Assembly: GCA_001600875.1 (NCBI GenBank)
Contig: BCLD01000025.1
Coordinates: forward strand, 17,645-81,644
DNA from: Solicoccozyma terricola
Taxonomy: Eukaryota; Basidiomycota; Tremellomycetes; Filobasidiales; Piskurozymaceae
Direction: 5' to 3'
DNA: 64,000 nt
The notes beneath the pieces were generated by a model. That model made no database searches and was not told the DNA's origin. It saw nothing but the letters and a program-made list of their open reading frames with translations. The position numbers and the translations under genes were made by a program. Below are positions 46,289 to 59,166 of the stretch, piece by piece (the first letter of the stretch is position 1; each line of letters starts with the position of its first letter).

Positions 46289-46741
46289 TCAGGAGTTGCT
46301 GGTTGCCGCGGTGGGCCATCCAATCGCGTCAAAGACTGCTAGCGGGTCGAGGTAGTCCCGCCAGTGCGCGATCTTGCGGTTGACGATCGACAGCACCGAG
46401 ATATAGCGGTTCCCGTAGGTGGCTCCAGTCCGGACGGCGCGGCCTTGCGAAGCGTATTCGAGCACGACAATACCCTTCGCTTGGTCATGGTGGACGGCCA
46501 GATCGTAGCAACGATCGAGCGAGAATGTGGCACCATAGGGGCGATACAGCTCTGCTACAGCCTGGCGCCCTTCGACACGGCGCGGATAGCCCGGGACGGT
46601 AATGATGTACTCGAAAACTACGTCCTCGGCCAGCATGTCGAAGAAGTGCTCACCATCCACCAGACCGGCCACGCCTTCCTCGATAATGCGAAAGAAGGGA
46701 TCCAGGGCCTGGAAGTCGGCGAGGTTTCCAACCGCCGTCAT
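46289..46741 (-). CDS. SnoaL-like/NTF2-fold protein
   Basis: A single uninterrupted frame of 150 aa starts at ATG 46741. It has the alpha+beta cone pattern of SnoaL-like proteins: an N-terminal helix with DPFFRIIEEGVAGLVDG, then FFDMLAEDVVFEYIITVPGY, GRQAVAELYRPYG, and the late strands RYISVLSIVNRKIAHWRDYL followed by DPLAVFDAIG. Members include polyketide cyclases, ketosteroid-isomerase-like enzymes and small hydrolases, so no reaction can be assigned. The absence of introns in a very intron-rich neighbourhood and the bacterial look of the family make transfer from bacteria possible, but this is not shown. Confidence 0.85.
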   Translation of the reverse strand: MTAVGNLADFQALDPFFRIIEEGVAGLVDGEHFFDMLAEDVVFEYIITVPGYPRRVEGRQAVAELYRPYGATFSLDRCYDLAVHHDQAKGIVVLEYASQGRAVRTGATYGNRYISVLSIVNRKIAHWRDYLDPLAVFDAIGWPTAATSNS

Positions 46742-47391
46742 TGGAATGGTCTGAGTTTGTGGGATGGATGATATTTTAATCGGGGTGATGATGGACGACG
46801 TTTGGAATTTTTATAGTTGCTTTTGAATGTGTCAGAGAAGTCCGAGGGGGCGTTTGCGTCGGTCGATTATACTTGTTCCTCATGCAGACGGTCAGAACCT
46901 GGTCGTTCCCCCGTGCCTACTGTAGACACCACTGGATGAAAGTACTAGAGGGCCAGAATATCTTTCGCGGGTGACGGTGTTTACGATAAATGTCCTGCTG
47001 TTGAGAACAGGATGCCTCCCTCTTCGTTCTGGGAATGGACATCACGGAAGCAGGGAGGCAGCGTGCGGATCCCTGGATGATCCTTCTGGGCAAGTTCCGA
47101 GAATTGCCAAAGGCGATACATCCGTTCTCCGGACGTTCGCCGCCAAGGCATGTGCCACGGATTCTCGATGTTTTATCCGCTTGCACGGCATTCGCTCACC
47201 ACCAACATAGAGGATTGGAAATGTTGGCGCTCTTTTGAGAAGGGGATCACTCGGTGGATAGGTCGTCAATTACAAACTCTCAACCCAAAAGAACATGGCA
47301 ACAGACATCCTATGAGGACCTATCGAAATCGTATCACGATGTGCTCCTGAAAGAGTAACCATTCCCGACTCTTTTAGTCAGCAAGAGGGAT

Positions 47392-48759
47392 GTGGATGAA
47401 CTGCGCAAATCGTTCATCTGCGTCCACCGGGGCGACCCATGCTACCAGTTCTGGCGTGTATGCGCGCGTATCGTACCGTTGGTCGTCCCAGGCAGGATCG
47501 ATGCGGAGCAGCTCCTTGCTACAATAAGCGGGTTTGTCGATTGCAACGACGTGAGGGAGATCCTCCTCGTGATATGACACACGCCTTTTACCAGACTCAA
47601 GGAAGTGCCGAGCGTAATTTGGCCGCGTTCTTCCGCTTCATCGACTTTTTTGGTCAATGCTTTGAAAGAGGTACATCCTAACGACCTGCCGGCGTTCTGG
47701 AGCGCCATATGGTGGTGGGCATCCACAGGACACGTCGCTTTTTTCGCCAACACCCTGGATTGTATCGCCGACACTATACGGGGGAGTCCCCGTGCAGCGT
47801 ACGATTTCTCTCGGAAGCTGGCTGCATTCGGCCACCGATTGTCCCTGTCTGCCTCGAAGTGGTTTCGCAATGCAGACATCGTGTTCACCTGCCTGCAGTA
47901 GACTATCAATGATGATTATGAGTGGAACAAGCATGCAGACGTCAAGTTCCTGTTCGCCCAGTCGTTCTTGGATGATGTCCATTACGACCGTTACAGAAAC
48001 AACACCGAGGAATATCTGAGGCTCTGCTCCTGCCGATTCTGGCTCGCAACCACCATTGAACCAAGCAATATCCGGAATTGCGAGGAGATAGCAAATCACC
48101 ATCTCAGGGTTTCAAGTCTACAAGCCTACATGATTGTTTGCTTCGGCTATCGATATCAGTATCAAGCGCATAATCAAGTCTTGGCTGTGATTGGCCTGAA
48201 CAAACGTCGGTCTTCTTTGGAAGAATGGTTGCGGAACCGACAGCCGGCAGTTCAAGAGAATGAATACGAGTTTCGAGCAATCCTTCATGCGCTCCAATCC
48301 CTTGAATTTGGTTCATCACCGCAAGCAGCCCTTGCAATTCAGGAGGCCTCTGCGAAGCTGGTGGAGCCTGTGATAGAGCTGCTAGAGAGACTCAGGACTC
48401 AGTTGCATGCCCAATCTTGAGGTCCCCCATTGCGCCTGCTGATGCCGCCCCCCGGGCAACTAAAATGCTTTCGCTGGCTCTGCGAATCAGTGGATGAACT
48501 CCGGCAGCTATGTGACAGATTCGGCATATGGCAGCACCTCCAATCATGGGAATCGGACTCCGCTGTGTTAGCCGCCACACTGGCCACCGATGCCTGGGAA
48601 CACGAATTTAAACGTGATGTTGCAGATGCTCGCCCGACAGGTCTGCTCGGAGACGACATGGCGATTATCAGAGCTCGGTCGCTCCAGCAGAAGTGGCTAG
48701 AGACCCTGTCCAAAGGAGACTTTCTACCTACGAGGGACGATATTGGTCGTCTGGGCTAA
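47392..48759 (+). pseudogene. decayed reading frame of unknown family
   Basis: One frame stays open for about 1.37 kb except for stops at 47575-47577, 47899-47901 and 48418-48420. The translations on both sides of each stop look protein-like, for example PNDLPAFWSAIWWWASTGHV, NNTEEYLRLCSCRFWLATT, LVEPVIELLERLRTQL and LATDAWEHEFKRDVADARP. No intron that would remove the stops was found. A frame on the opposite strand at 47374-47580 is also open. The family is not recognised. It could be a pseudogene or a gene with introns I could not place. Confidence 0.4.
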
Positions 48760-48990
48760 TCTACCATGCTGCCCCTTCTCCGCATCGTGCTGGAGGCCAT
48801 GCAAGGTGAAGGAGAGGGGAAAAGTCGTCTACCAAAGTGCGGGGGAGACTCCCTATAGATATACAAAGAGCTTATGTCATGGTGCAAGATAGAAAAGAGA
48901 GAAAAAGGAGGAGAAGAGGAAAACTGGGCCAAAGAAATAAGTAGGATCAACAAGACAACCGATCGGCTGTAAAGATTCATTGGTGAATGG

Positions 48991-49865
48991 NNNNNNNNNN
49001 NNNNNNNNNNNNNNNNNNNNNNNNNNNNNNNNNNNNNNNNNNNNNNNNNNNNNNNNNNNNNNNNNNNNNNNNNNNNNNNNNNNNNNNNNNNNNNNNNNNN
49101 NNNNNNNNNNNNNNNNNNNNNNNNNNNNNNNNNNNNNNNNNNNNNNNNNNNNNNNNNNNNNNNNNNNNNNNNNNNNNNNNNNNNNNNNNNNNNNNNNNNN
49201 NNNNNNNNNNNNNNNNNNNNNNNNNNNNNNNNNNNNNNNNNNNNNNNNNNNNNNNNNNNNNNNNNNNNNNNNNNNNNNNNNNNNNNNNNNNNNNNNNNNN
49301 NNNNNNNNNNNNNNNNNNNNNNNNNNNNNNNNNNNNNNNNNNNNNNNNNNNNNNNNNNNNNNNNNNNNNNNNNNNNNNNNNNNNNNNNNNNNNNNNNNNN
49401 NNNNNNNNNNNNNNNNNNNNNNNNNNNNNNNNNNNNNNNNNNNNNNNNNNNNNNNNNNNNNNNNNNNNNNNNNNNNNNNNNNNNNNNNNNNNNNNNNNNN
49501 NNNNNNNNNNNNNNNNNNNNNNNNNNNNNNNNNNNNNNNNNNNNNNNNNNNNNNNNNNNNNNNNNNNNNNNNNNNNNNNNNNNNNNNNNNNNNNNNNNNN
49601 NNNNNNNNNNNNNNNNNNNNNNNNNNNNNNNNNNNNNNNNNNNNNNNNNNNNNNNNNNNNNNNNNNNNNNNNNNNNNNNNNNNNNNNNNNNNNNNNNNNN
49701 NNNNNNNNNNNNNNNNNNNNNNNNNNNNNNNNNNNNNNNNNNNNNNNNNNNNNNNNNNNNNNNNNNNNNNNNNNNNNNNNNNNNNNNNNNNNNNNNNNNN
49801 NNNNNNNNNNNNNNNNNNNNNNNNNNNNNNNNNNNNNNNNNNNNNNNNNNNNNNNNNNNNNNNNN
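48991..49865. other. assembly gap (875 N)
   Basis: A run of N of 875 bases, directly followed by a run of G (49866-49874). The apparent open frames across it are meaningless. Confidence 0.99.
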
Positions 49866-49874
49866 GGGGGGGGG

Positions 49875-52800
49875 AAGCTTGAAGAAAGGTTGAAGAGATT
49901 AGAGAATGCTTACTATCGTGCGATAAAACGGATGGAAGGAATACATCAACCTGTACATGCGGATCAAACCGCTGTCATAGTGAAGTTTATATAGATAGAA
50001 ACAATATGGAGGATTGTGTTATAAAAGGAGGTTAATAGAATCGTCCTTCCGATACTCCAGTCGAGGTCTCGACATTGATTTGCTTCTACCACAGCATTTT
50101 GGTTGGATTTCTGTGAAAGCTGTTGTACTCCACTCGCGAAAGGTAAATAAATGTAGGCAGCTTACTGGAATGTCCCAAAAAACGCACGTATGTACAGGGA
50201 GGGCTCTTTGAAGGCTGGAAACGGCTGTTATAAAACTTGTGAAGGTGTCTATGAGATAATGACAGAGTGACTCTCTCATTTTGTTGCAGAATGGCTCTCC
50301 AGTGTTCCTTGTCGACCGGTTGATTCGACAACACAGGAAAGTAGTTGCATTCAAAACGTACGCATTGCTTCAAAAAATGGTGCAGCAAGACGGATTGAAG
50401 GGGTTTTAATGAGTCCAGTTCCCACTGGTTCTAAAGAGTACCGACAAACCTTGTAGAGATTGACAAAAACATCACGGTACCTAGCAATGACCACTTGCTT
50501 CGAAGTGGAAAGCCATACTCACATGTCGTGACGTTTGCACAATAATCCGAGCTATTTCTTTTGAACGACAGATTCTCGTGTTTAAATCTTGCTATGGCCA
50601 CTGAAGCGACATCTATACATCTATATGGTTCCCTTCCCTCCAAAAGCGCCATAAATTTTTTATTACAAAGCTATGGGATGGTCATGGGCCGACATGTTCT
50701 CCGTGGCAAGCAAGGATCGAGCTCGAAGTGCAAGCTGTCCCAAGTCTCCATTATAGGTAGAATTTCCTAGCAACTTGTAGCTGAGTGACGCGAAGGAACA
50801 TTACATGCATTTCTGTGTAGGAAATGAGATCTCTTATATAGATATAGAGCATACGATGCGCACGGAGCGATGTTTTTACATTGAAGACACTGCGTGTGAC
50901 TCTGTCTTTGAATCTGACGAAGCATCTGCCAGCTAGCTAGAGAGCTATCACTAATCAGACAAACGCCCAGGTTAATCTGCGACTCGGCGATGGTGAGGAG
51001 AGTGCTTGCTATCAATACCGCAGCCCACCCACAGGCTGACGATATATTACTGCAAGAACGCACGTATGTAATGGTTCTAGAGTAGCGGTAAGGGGTGCTA
51101 TACCGGCAGCTTCGTAGCAATAGACTGCTACTTTGGCTCACCACTCGCTTCGGTGAGTCAGCTTGAATATGTCCTTACGGACGAGTGTCATTCCTGTAAG
51201 ATGTGGTGATTTCTCGACTTTGCAAGGCTAAAAAAAAAACCTGACTGCAATTAAGGATTGTTCCTTATGTGACTGTCCATGTGTTACTGTGTGTGACCTT
51301 TTCGTACCCTTCGAACGTAATGATACCTTGCGCACGGTTCCGTATGTACAAAGATTTTCTTTCAATCGGCGCATCTTCACTGGGCCAAGATTTGCGGACG
51401 CGGTCACGTGACCCTTCCGTACGCCCACCCCGACGCGCGTCCATCCTTTCTCCTATGTAGTAGACAGACACAGACATCACCTCTCTCTGATCCTGCTCCC
51501 TGCCTGATCCTGCTCCTGATCCTGCTCCCTGATCCCGGCTCCCACCATCTCAGATTGAAATAATTGGACTTAGACGGAACATATAATACAAGTTTTGAAA
51601 TTGATTACCAGCCTACTGCTGCTAAGAGCAATTGATTTACCCTTATCTTGCCTGTGAGATATAAGATGCATATATATACGGAGTCAATCAATTTGTCTGC
51701 GCTGCAACTCTGAGATTGCCTCACAAATGTATTATTGGTCCTTGAGGTTGAATATATGACTTCTCCTGTGATTTTCACTCACGAACGAACGAGTTCGAGT
51801 GCTCAGCGTTATTCTGACAGGCCATTCCGATATGATCAGACCCCACTGGGAACTCCTCATAGATATTGCGAGCGTGAATTGCTTTGAAGTACCAAGTTTT
51901 GAGGGGCATTACTAGACGACCGGTTGCAGGGGGGCATTGATCATCCAAACTGATGGTTGTTAGATTGAAAATACATACGTTAATTCAGCCTAACAACGAA
52001 GAGTATCGTACGTACCGCAGATCAGGCCTCCACATTGTAGGTATCCGTCGCAGCACCACTTTGCAGATAAACATAATGTACCCCTTGAGGCTTCATCAGG
52101 GTGCCGCAACCAACGTCAGACCGAGTACATACGCATGTGGTATATTTGCGTGAGGTTGACCATATCGAAACGCTGTCTGTGTCAATCGGGCACTTGGACA
52201 TGGTCTTTCACCAGCTGCACCCAAATTTCCCCGCTGGCCGGGTGGGCACTGCCATCTCTCCTTCTTCACGGCGAGTTTTTATAATTGACTTAGTGGCACG
52301 AGGTATGGCAAATAGTGCAAGAACCCACTATTGAGTCCTGGGTTGCCCCGCTCTATCCCGTGTAAGTTCATCATCCTAACAGAAGAAATAATAAAACAGT
52401 GAATTGGGCAGAGTAACCAAGGGTCGACATGAATCAATAATCGACAATGGCAATGATTGTCTGATAATGTAGAGACTAGATGTAGTGTAGCGTGTAGCGA
52501 GCAGATATCTAACATCATCCAACTTGTGGTGACGCCGCCTTCCTATTTGAAAAACCAGAAAGAAAGAGACAAAGAACGACATGGACTATCTGATCAGACC
52601 TTCGCTTGGTCAAGCGCACATGTTCTAGTAAGGTGAAGTGAAGCCAGCCTCTCAAGATAAAAAGTGAGCCGCAATGTTTTGCCTAATCGGAGTGAAGGAG
52701 ACTTCAATTACAGAGAGAAGAAAATCAAACCCACATGATGAGGTGCAATCAGTTGTGGCTGGGTGGTCCAGGTCGGTACTTGAGCGTGTCACAAATGAAT

Positions 52801-53907
52801 TGGATGGTGGTCACCGTTAAGAAACGCTCTCTAAGACTGTATACATACATTCACATTTGACACTTGGGTGTCTTGGGCAGGTAACCCGCGGCGGAGGCGG
52901 TCCATTTTCGAGCTGTAGTAGATATCAACGTGTGGTGGTTGGGAATATCCAATACACTAACCAGCTTTCTGTCCCGTCCTACCTGCACTATTTGCGTACT
53001 TGTCAGCATTCTGGGTGCAAAAATTGAAGCAAGATCAGACTACATGCACCGCATAGTTTCGAGCGTGCTGAGCACTTTAGGGTGCTGATGATGCTCCTCA
53101 GAGAATCTCTCGTGAGCCAAGATGTGGATTATATGACTAGTCCAAAAGCAGGGGGGAGTTTTCTCGGTGTAAATGATATAATGCATTCAATTCAAAAGCG
53201 GCCAAAAGAGAGCCAATGGAGTTGAAATTTTCCCTTAACACAGTTAACTCGTACCATCCCTTACCCATACGGAAGTTAGATCATCCCGCAGTGACTGGAA
53301 AGAAGTCTGAGGTGACCATCCGTACGATATTAACACATCTGGTGGCGAGTGGGAAATGAAATGCGACGGTCACGTGTTAGCCGCGTGATATGGTAAAAGC
53401 GCTCGTGTCATTTTTCCCACGGATTATAGGCGCATAGACTCGGAAGTTTCAACATTTTAAGGACCATACGGAATCCAACCAGCAGGTCTGACTAAAATCA
53501 GCGAGATCCGACCTGTTTTGACCAAGTCCCAACTGTTTTCGTTGTTGCAATCCAATAAAATCTTGCCCTTCGGTATTTGGTCACTCGGGCATCCTGGCCT
53601 CTCTCTCTGCGATTTCCCACATCTTCAATACCACTCTCTGTGACCCTCCAAGCCGTTATCGTCGAGTCTCTGTACCATGAACGATGCGATGCCTTGCCGA
53701 GAGTCTCTTCGCCAACAATGAACCCGGATCGAACACCTCGCCTTCAATATCTCGTCAACCAGAGTTACCCATGGACTTGGGATAGTCAGTCGACACACGA
53801 CTTTAGCATTGCGTTCGTACATCACTCCGCTTACACATCCGGCTCGGTGTCGTTGTTGATCACTATCACGAATGCATACAACCTTCATGCTTTGATTCAC
53901 TCCGACC
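49875..53907. other. AT-richer intergenic region, no gene recognised
   Basis: Only short frames with no recognisable domains occur. It contains a short tandem repeat at 51492-51541. Confidence 0.45.
51492..51541 (+). repeat. short tandem repeat, unit TGATCCTGCTCC(C)
   Basis: Four imperfect copies of TGATCCTGCTCCC with variable spacing. Confidence 0.8.
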
Positions 53908-53983
53908 TACGCAGCTCCGACATACAAACGGTCCGCATACATTACGCAGCTCCGACAATCAAACGGTCTGCATACATTATTCT
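53908..53983 (+). repeat. two direct copies of a ~35-bp unit
   Basis: The unit starting ACGCAGCTCCGACA and ending GCATACATT occurs twice in a row with a few differences. Confidence 0.85.
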
Positions 53984-54062
53984 ACCGAGACATCCAGCTT
54001 ATTGACAAACATGGATCGACTGAGCAAATTATGGCGGAAAGGAAGCCAGCATTCGCACTCAC

Positions 54063-55425
54063 CGGTTGAAACGTGGACATCCACGGGTTCTCATTAAAGA
54101 TCTTGTGGCCGTTCCTGGCTGTGAGCGCTTGGGGACGCCGGCCAGTCAAGCGCGGGGAGGGTGGCGTGGATGGAGTCGCAGGACTGCGTACTTGGTTTCG
54201 ATCGAATGTGAGAGGGACAGGTGTCGATGGAGGAGATGAGGGAGCAACTGTGGGGGGATATCACAGTGTAATGTCATTGTCGCTGTAGAGAATGAGCAAC
54301 ACGATGGAGTTTACTTACTATATTCATTGTCGGATTCATCATCGGCTTCGAGCAAAACGCCAGACGTGTTGTTGGACAAGCCCTGGAGATCAAAATGATT
54401 GACATCAGTTCTGACAGTTGAAGCAACTACACTGAGAACTTACCTCTTCGGTAGTGAGTGCATCGGACATCACATCATCTAAAGGAATGGACTGTGGAAG
54501 GGATGGGTCACGGTTGGATATGTCCAGGGGTCTTATGCTCCAACGGCCGAGAGACATCACTCACTTCGGTTGCCTTTGCGAACCCATCACCCTCTGAGGG
54601 TCCTACGACAAGCTGCACAAGCAACATCGGTTCATGTATGCGTCTTTGCTGACATGTGTTCAAACTTACATCAGTATCTTCGCATGGAAAATTCTCGCAG
54701 GACTTGGCGTCGGTTACCACACCGATGACAGCTGTCGCAGATACCGGGTGCTCAGTCTCAAGAAAGCGACGAGCGAGAGCATGGTAACTCAACTCACCAT
54801 TGTGATTGTTGGATGCCGCCGTGTTATTCTGGTCATCGGATGCGCCGGCTACGGCTGTGAAGTGTGGGTAATAGAAGACTCAAAGCCTGCATTTTCAAGA
54901 AAACGAGGGTATCCACGAACCTGTGGCGGTCTTTATGGGACACTGACGACCTTTTAGCCAGATTATTCATCCGTCAGCTACTGGAACCACCATCTACAAG
55001 AGGCAGCATGTACACACCTAGAACCTTGGGTGGTGTAGCGAACAACAATGATCGCGGATGGACTGACGAATGGAAAGTGGGAGTCAGTACCACAAGATTT
55101 CCTCGATTCGCATTGGGAATTGGGAACTGACTTGGCTTTTCAACGACTGGAGCCGAAGTCGGACGGGGACAAGATGAGGAACCCAAGGCCAGCGCTTCGC
55201 TTGAACGCAGAATGGCTTCTGAGAGTGTAATATCATAACCAGTCAGTTTGGCACAGTCATCAATTCTTCCACCTGATACTCACCTTTTCGGAGGTCATTT
55301 TTGGGAGTTCTAGGAAGAGTCGGAACTCTGACCTTGGTTGGGGTGCCTGTAGCACTCCTTGCCGGAGCAGCGCTGGCGGATCGGGCGGTGGTACGTGGAG
55401 ACCTGCGAAGAGGTGATGGAATCAT
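54063..55425 (-). CDS. predicted nuclear-type disordered protein, unknown function
   Basis: The start is ATG 55425 with first exon 55284-55425 (IPSPLRRSPRTTARS and RVPTLPRTPKNDLRK). Next come EAILRSSEALALGSSSCP (near 55210), a Gln/Asn-rich exon near 54820, ALARRFLETEHPVSATAVIG (near 54760), LVVGPSEGDGFAKATE (near 54610), SIPLDDVMSDALTTEE (near 54460) and NTSGVLLEADDESDNEYS (near 54350). The last part reads SPATPSTPPSPRLTGRR and GHKIFNENPWMSTFQP near 54070. Several exons end in good GTGAGT donors. The full set of junctions and the 3' end were not resolved. Basic and Ser/Pro-rich at the N-terminus, acidic in the middle. The family is not recognised. It is divergent from the gene at 56093. Confidence 0.55.
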
Positions 55426-56092
55426 GATTACCTGTAAAGAGTGGTGCGAGAGCGACCTATCAGTGAATGCCGTTAAAACAAGCTGAACAGATGATGTTCT
55501 CGTTCACCATTCTGCGAGGACGAGGATTGAAGTAATGATCGATGAATTGGTTATGGTTGGCGAATGGGGGGATGTACTTGTCACGAGTCTCAAGCAGTCG
55601 TACTATATAGCCTCATGGTGAAGGCAGGCATGCGGCCGCCGAACAGATGTACTACTCTTTTTTTCGACCAAAGATAGGAGGTAAACCAAAGTCAGAAGGT
55701 ATCCTCACTGTGCCAAGAGCAAGGATGCATCGCAGTATGTCAATCGCAGCTTGTACCACCCTGATGAATGGTGTGCACAGCAATGTATACTATTGCCAAT
55801 CCTGGTGGAAGGCGCCTGATCGCTTTGACCCTCCCAACATGTCTCCTATGTGCCTCGGAGTATCCAAAGGGTATTCTAAGACAAGACCTGTAGACTTCCT
55901 CGTCGTTTGGTCTCACCCCTTGGTTTCATTAGTCCTTTCAGTCCCATGGTGCCGGCGCTGTTGCCGATGCCCACCTCGCTCTTCCTCGTCATCCTTTCGT
56001 CCAAGAACTCCAAGTATCCCTTCGATAACATCTTCACCGATCATCTACACCATCCATCAACGCCCTATCATCCCTACCGACAAAGTTCCACA
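55426..56092. promoter_or_regulatory. intergenic region between two divergent genes
   Basis: 667 bp between start codons at 55425 (-) and 56093 (+), so it should hold both promoters. A C/T-rich stretch with CATCATCC-type motifs precedes the right gene. No specific site was recognised. Confidence 0.4.
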
Positions 56093-59000
56093 ATGAAGAA
56101 GCAATCCTCCACCGAACCAGGAGCCAATTTGAACTGGGTCAATCGGCCACTACCTCCACTACCTGACATATCGGAGGAGGATATGTTTGCAGATGCCATG
56201 GAGGATAATAATACGGAGACAAGAGAAGATGCTGAGGGAGAGGTAAGTTCCTGCGCGGGATGGTGTTGTCCGCTGGGTGGTGGTGGCGACTGATTTGCCA
56301 CCACATAGATGCACACCGACCTCAATCATCCACAACGTCATACTTCCCTATCTCACCGGATCTCACACCGCTTCTCAGATGCCCCAAATGACTCCACCTC
56401 AGATTTCTTCTCGCATCGGTTTTTCAACGCTCCGGAGGATTGTACCCCGTCCTCTCTCTCCGTTCACGTTGAATACGCGCAACACCACCGGACGGAGGCT
56501 CGCAAAGTGGCTTTGGCGATCCTCATGCAGCGAGAGAATCGACAGGTGTCGAATGCACGGTCGAGTCGTTCATTGATATCCCATCAGAAGGTCATCGTCC
56601 AGCCAATGGGTCCTGGATTAAATAATGCTGAAAAGGTGTTGAATGTACCTCTTGACGGCGGTGTGCTGGATATCAGCCCACATCATACTCCAGCCCCGTG
56701 TCGTATTCTTCAAGTACGAGTACCGCCTGCACCTCGGAAGCCTGGATGTCGAACGATTCGCCGACATCCTGCCAGTGCAATTGTACGCCAACATCCGACG
56801 ACTGCTGAAGCAACAGTCTATCGAAGGGTCACAACCAGGAAGGCTCCTCCTCAGACGTCTGTTACTCCCCCACCCGGGACGCCAACAAGTCACAGACCAT
56901 CAGATCTGACCGTCAAGATAGTGGGCTCGCCAAGCCGCCGTCCAACACGTCTGGAATCGCAAGGTCTGTCTTCGAAACGAGGTACGCTCGCCCCGATGAC
57001 TCACTTGCGGACAGAGGACTGGCGTCAGATGAGGGATGCGATTCACAGCCAGACAAGATCCATCAACGCTGATCAAGCCAACACCAATTTAATCCAAGCT
57101 CAAATTATCGCTGATGCCTTGAAGCAAGCATTTAAATCCCGCCCGGTGGCGGTGACACCAGTGCGACAGTTTACATCGACATCAACGTCCAGTGAGATAG
57201 AGAGCCTGAGGCTCGCAGGAAATAATAGGGTTGCTAGGCCCCAGAACCAGCCCCATGCATCTCCTTTCACCGTGTTTGCAGACCCGAAGAGGGTCGAGTA
57301 CGCAGCATCTTCTGAGCGTGCACCTTCCACCTCCACTCGACAGAGTACGGCAGCGATCCTGGGGACCAGTGTCTGGAGCTGCAATATTGCCCTTGTGCCG
57401 AAGAGTGAGTTTCCCAATGGCGTGGTGATATCAACGTATGTGCTTATACTGCCATACTTCACACAGCTGAATCAACTGAGAAGTCGCAGAACTCGATCGA
57501 ATGTGCGAAGCCACTGCCAATCACGTCCGGCGTTGTCAACCCGTCCGACGTTCTGGATGTCATGGTGACCTCCAAGTGCACACCCGTCACAACTCCACTG
57601 CCTGAGGTAGTATCGTCTACGGGGGATCGCCCGAAGGCTACATTGTCTTCCGTTGGTGAGATACCAAGATCTCTCTCACAGTTGCCTCCAATCTTGGAGG
57701 TATACTCGCGCTCTGATTCCAGCTCCATCGTGTGGGCGGCTGAGCTCGATGGTAAGAGCGAGATGTTGGTACTACCTCGTGCAACAATCCCCACATGCGT
57801 CGAGATGTCGAACCATACTGCAAGATCGGGGGAGGTATCTCCCGCCACAGGGCAGCCGAGTCTTCCGCCAGTTCAGCGTATCCACAATGGGAAGACAGCT
57901 GGAAACCCTATCCGGAGCGTTGGATTCAACAATGGACCTACTATCAGTGTTACTCTAGGAATCGTTACGCCGGAGTCCACAACACCCGCTATCTCGAAGA
58001 CTTGCCTCTCATCGAAGAGATCTTCAACCTTCCTACCCGAAGAGGTCATACTCGTTCATTCGACGACTGAAGTGTCTGTTACGAACTCCCGTCAACAGGC
58101 CCATACTACCATCCCAACTGCACCGACAGTCAGCTCGACATCCCTCCCGTCCATCGATCGAACATCTCCCTGCATTTCTCAAGCAGATCCCACCGACCGT
58201 CTCATCTTAGTGAAAAAAATCAAGGCGGCCAGCCGCATACACCCGTATAATGCTGAGAAACCGCAAAACATAGAGAGTCCATTGCACAAGAGGCTTAACA
58301 AGCAACCACGTCCTTCATCATTTGCTTCTCGGACGGAAGGTGCTTTCAATCCCGCTTTTGCCTTGCATCTTGGGCGTATTTATACACCTGGGGAACCTAG
58401 TGACGTGCTGCTGTCCGTGGCATCGGTACCTCCAGTGCAGTTCCCCGCTTCGACGACGGCCGCTGGGATGGACTCGATAGAAGCTAAAGGGAAGGGACTT
58501 GCAACGGCGTCTCTTCTTTCGCCACTCAAGGTGTCGGCTCGACTCGATGTCCTTCCCCCTACTATTCGCTCTTCAGTCCCTGTCCCACTCTCGCATCCGC
58601 GGACAAACGACAATACTGGCGGTCTCGTATCCATCCTTGACCCTCGACCGATCACCAATACCTATCTCCAGGGTCCATCAATTGCGAGCAGGGGCCTTGC
58701 AATGCCATTATTCATCCCACAACCACATGCTACCAACTCTCGAGTCATTACAACCACCGCTGGAGCTAGAGGTGCTGCACTGCATGGCATGATCGATCTG
58801 AGAGCGTCGACAGTATTGACCATGACACATCGCGAAACGGCTAGTACATACGTTGAAGGTACAAGCGAGATGGGCAGCAAGATCGATGCTTCGAGAACGA
58901 AAACGACATCCGATGTGACCGTCACTCCTCGAGCGGTAGCAGCCAAGATGGTTGCCAGTGGCGACATCGTCAAGGGCATTCCGTCGAACATCTCGCCGTA

Positions 59001-59166
59001 TGCCGTGCTTCCTGACACTTCGATCACACACTCTTACAAGTCCACTGCTCCAAGCGTACGTGTCACTCGATCGGTACTGCCTTACACCCCTGCTCTGGCG
59101 TCGTTGGATCTATCGATGTCCGGCATTTCTCCTTTCCGGTTGCCCCGACCGCTTACTTCGCGGTGA
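56093..59166 (+). CDS. large, mostly disordered protein of unknown function
   Basis: Three exons, 56093-56242, 56309-57404 and 57467-59166, give 981 aa with matching phases; the second donor is GTGAGT at 57405. The N-terminus (GANLNWVNRPLPPLPDISEE) has a PPLPDI segment that could be a short binding motif. A predicted helix lies near residues 280-315 (DQANTNLIQAQIIADALKQA). The rest is rich in Ser, Thr, Pro and Val with no recognisable domain. A basic patch occurs near residue 680 (VKKIKAASRIHPYNAEKPQ). The long open last exon and clean splice sites support a real gene. It shares a divergent promoter region with the gene starting at 55425. No function is proposed. Confidence 0.75.

Noticed and set aside
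48980..49994. Open frames of 300 codons or more on the plus strand
   Set aside because: They consist of N and are artefacts of the assembly gap.
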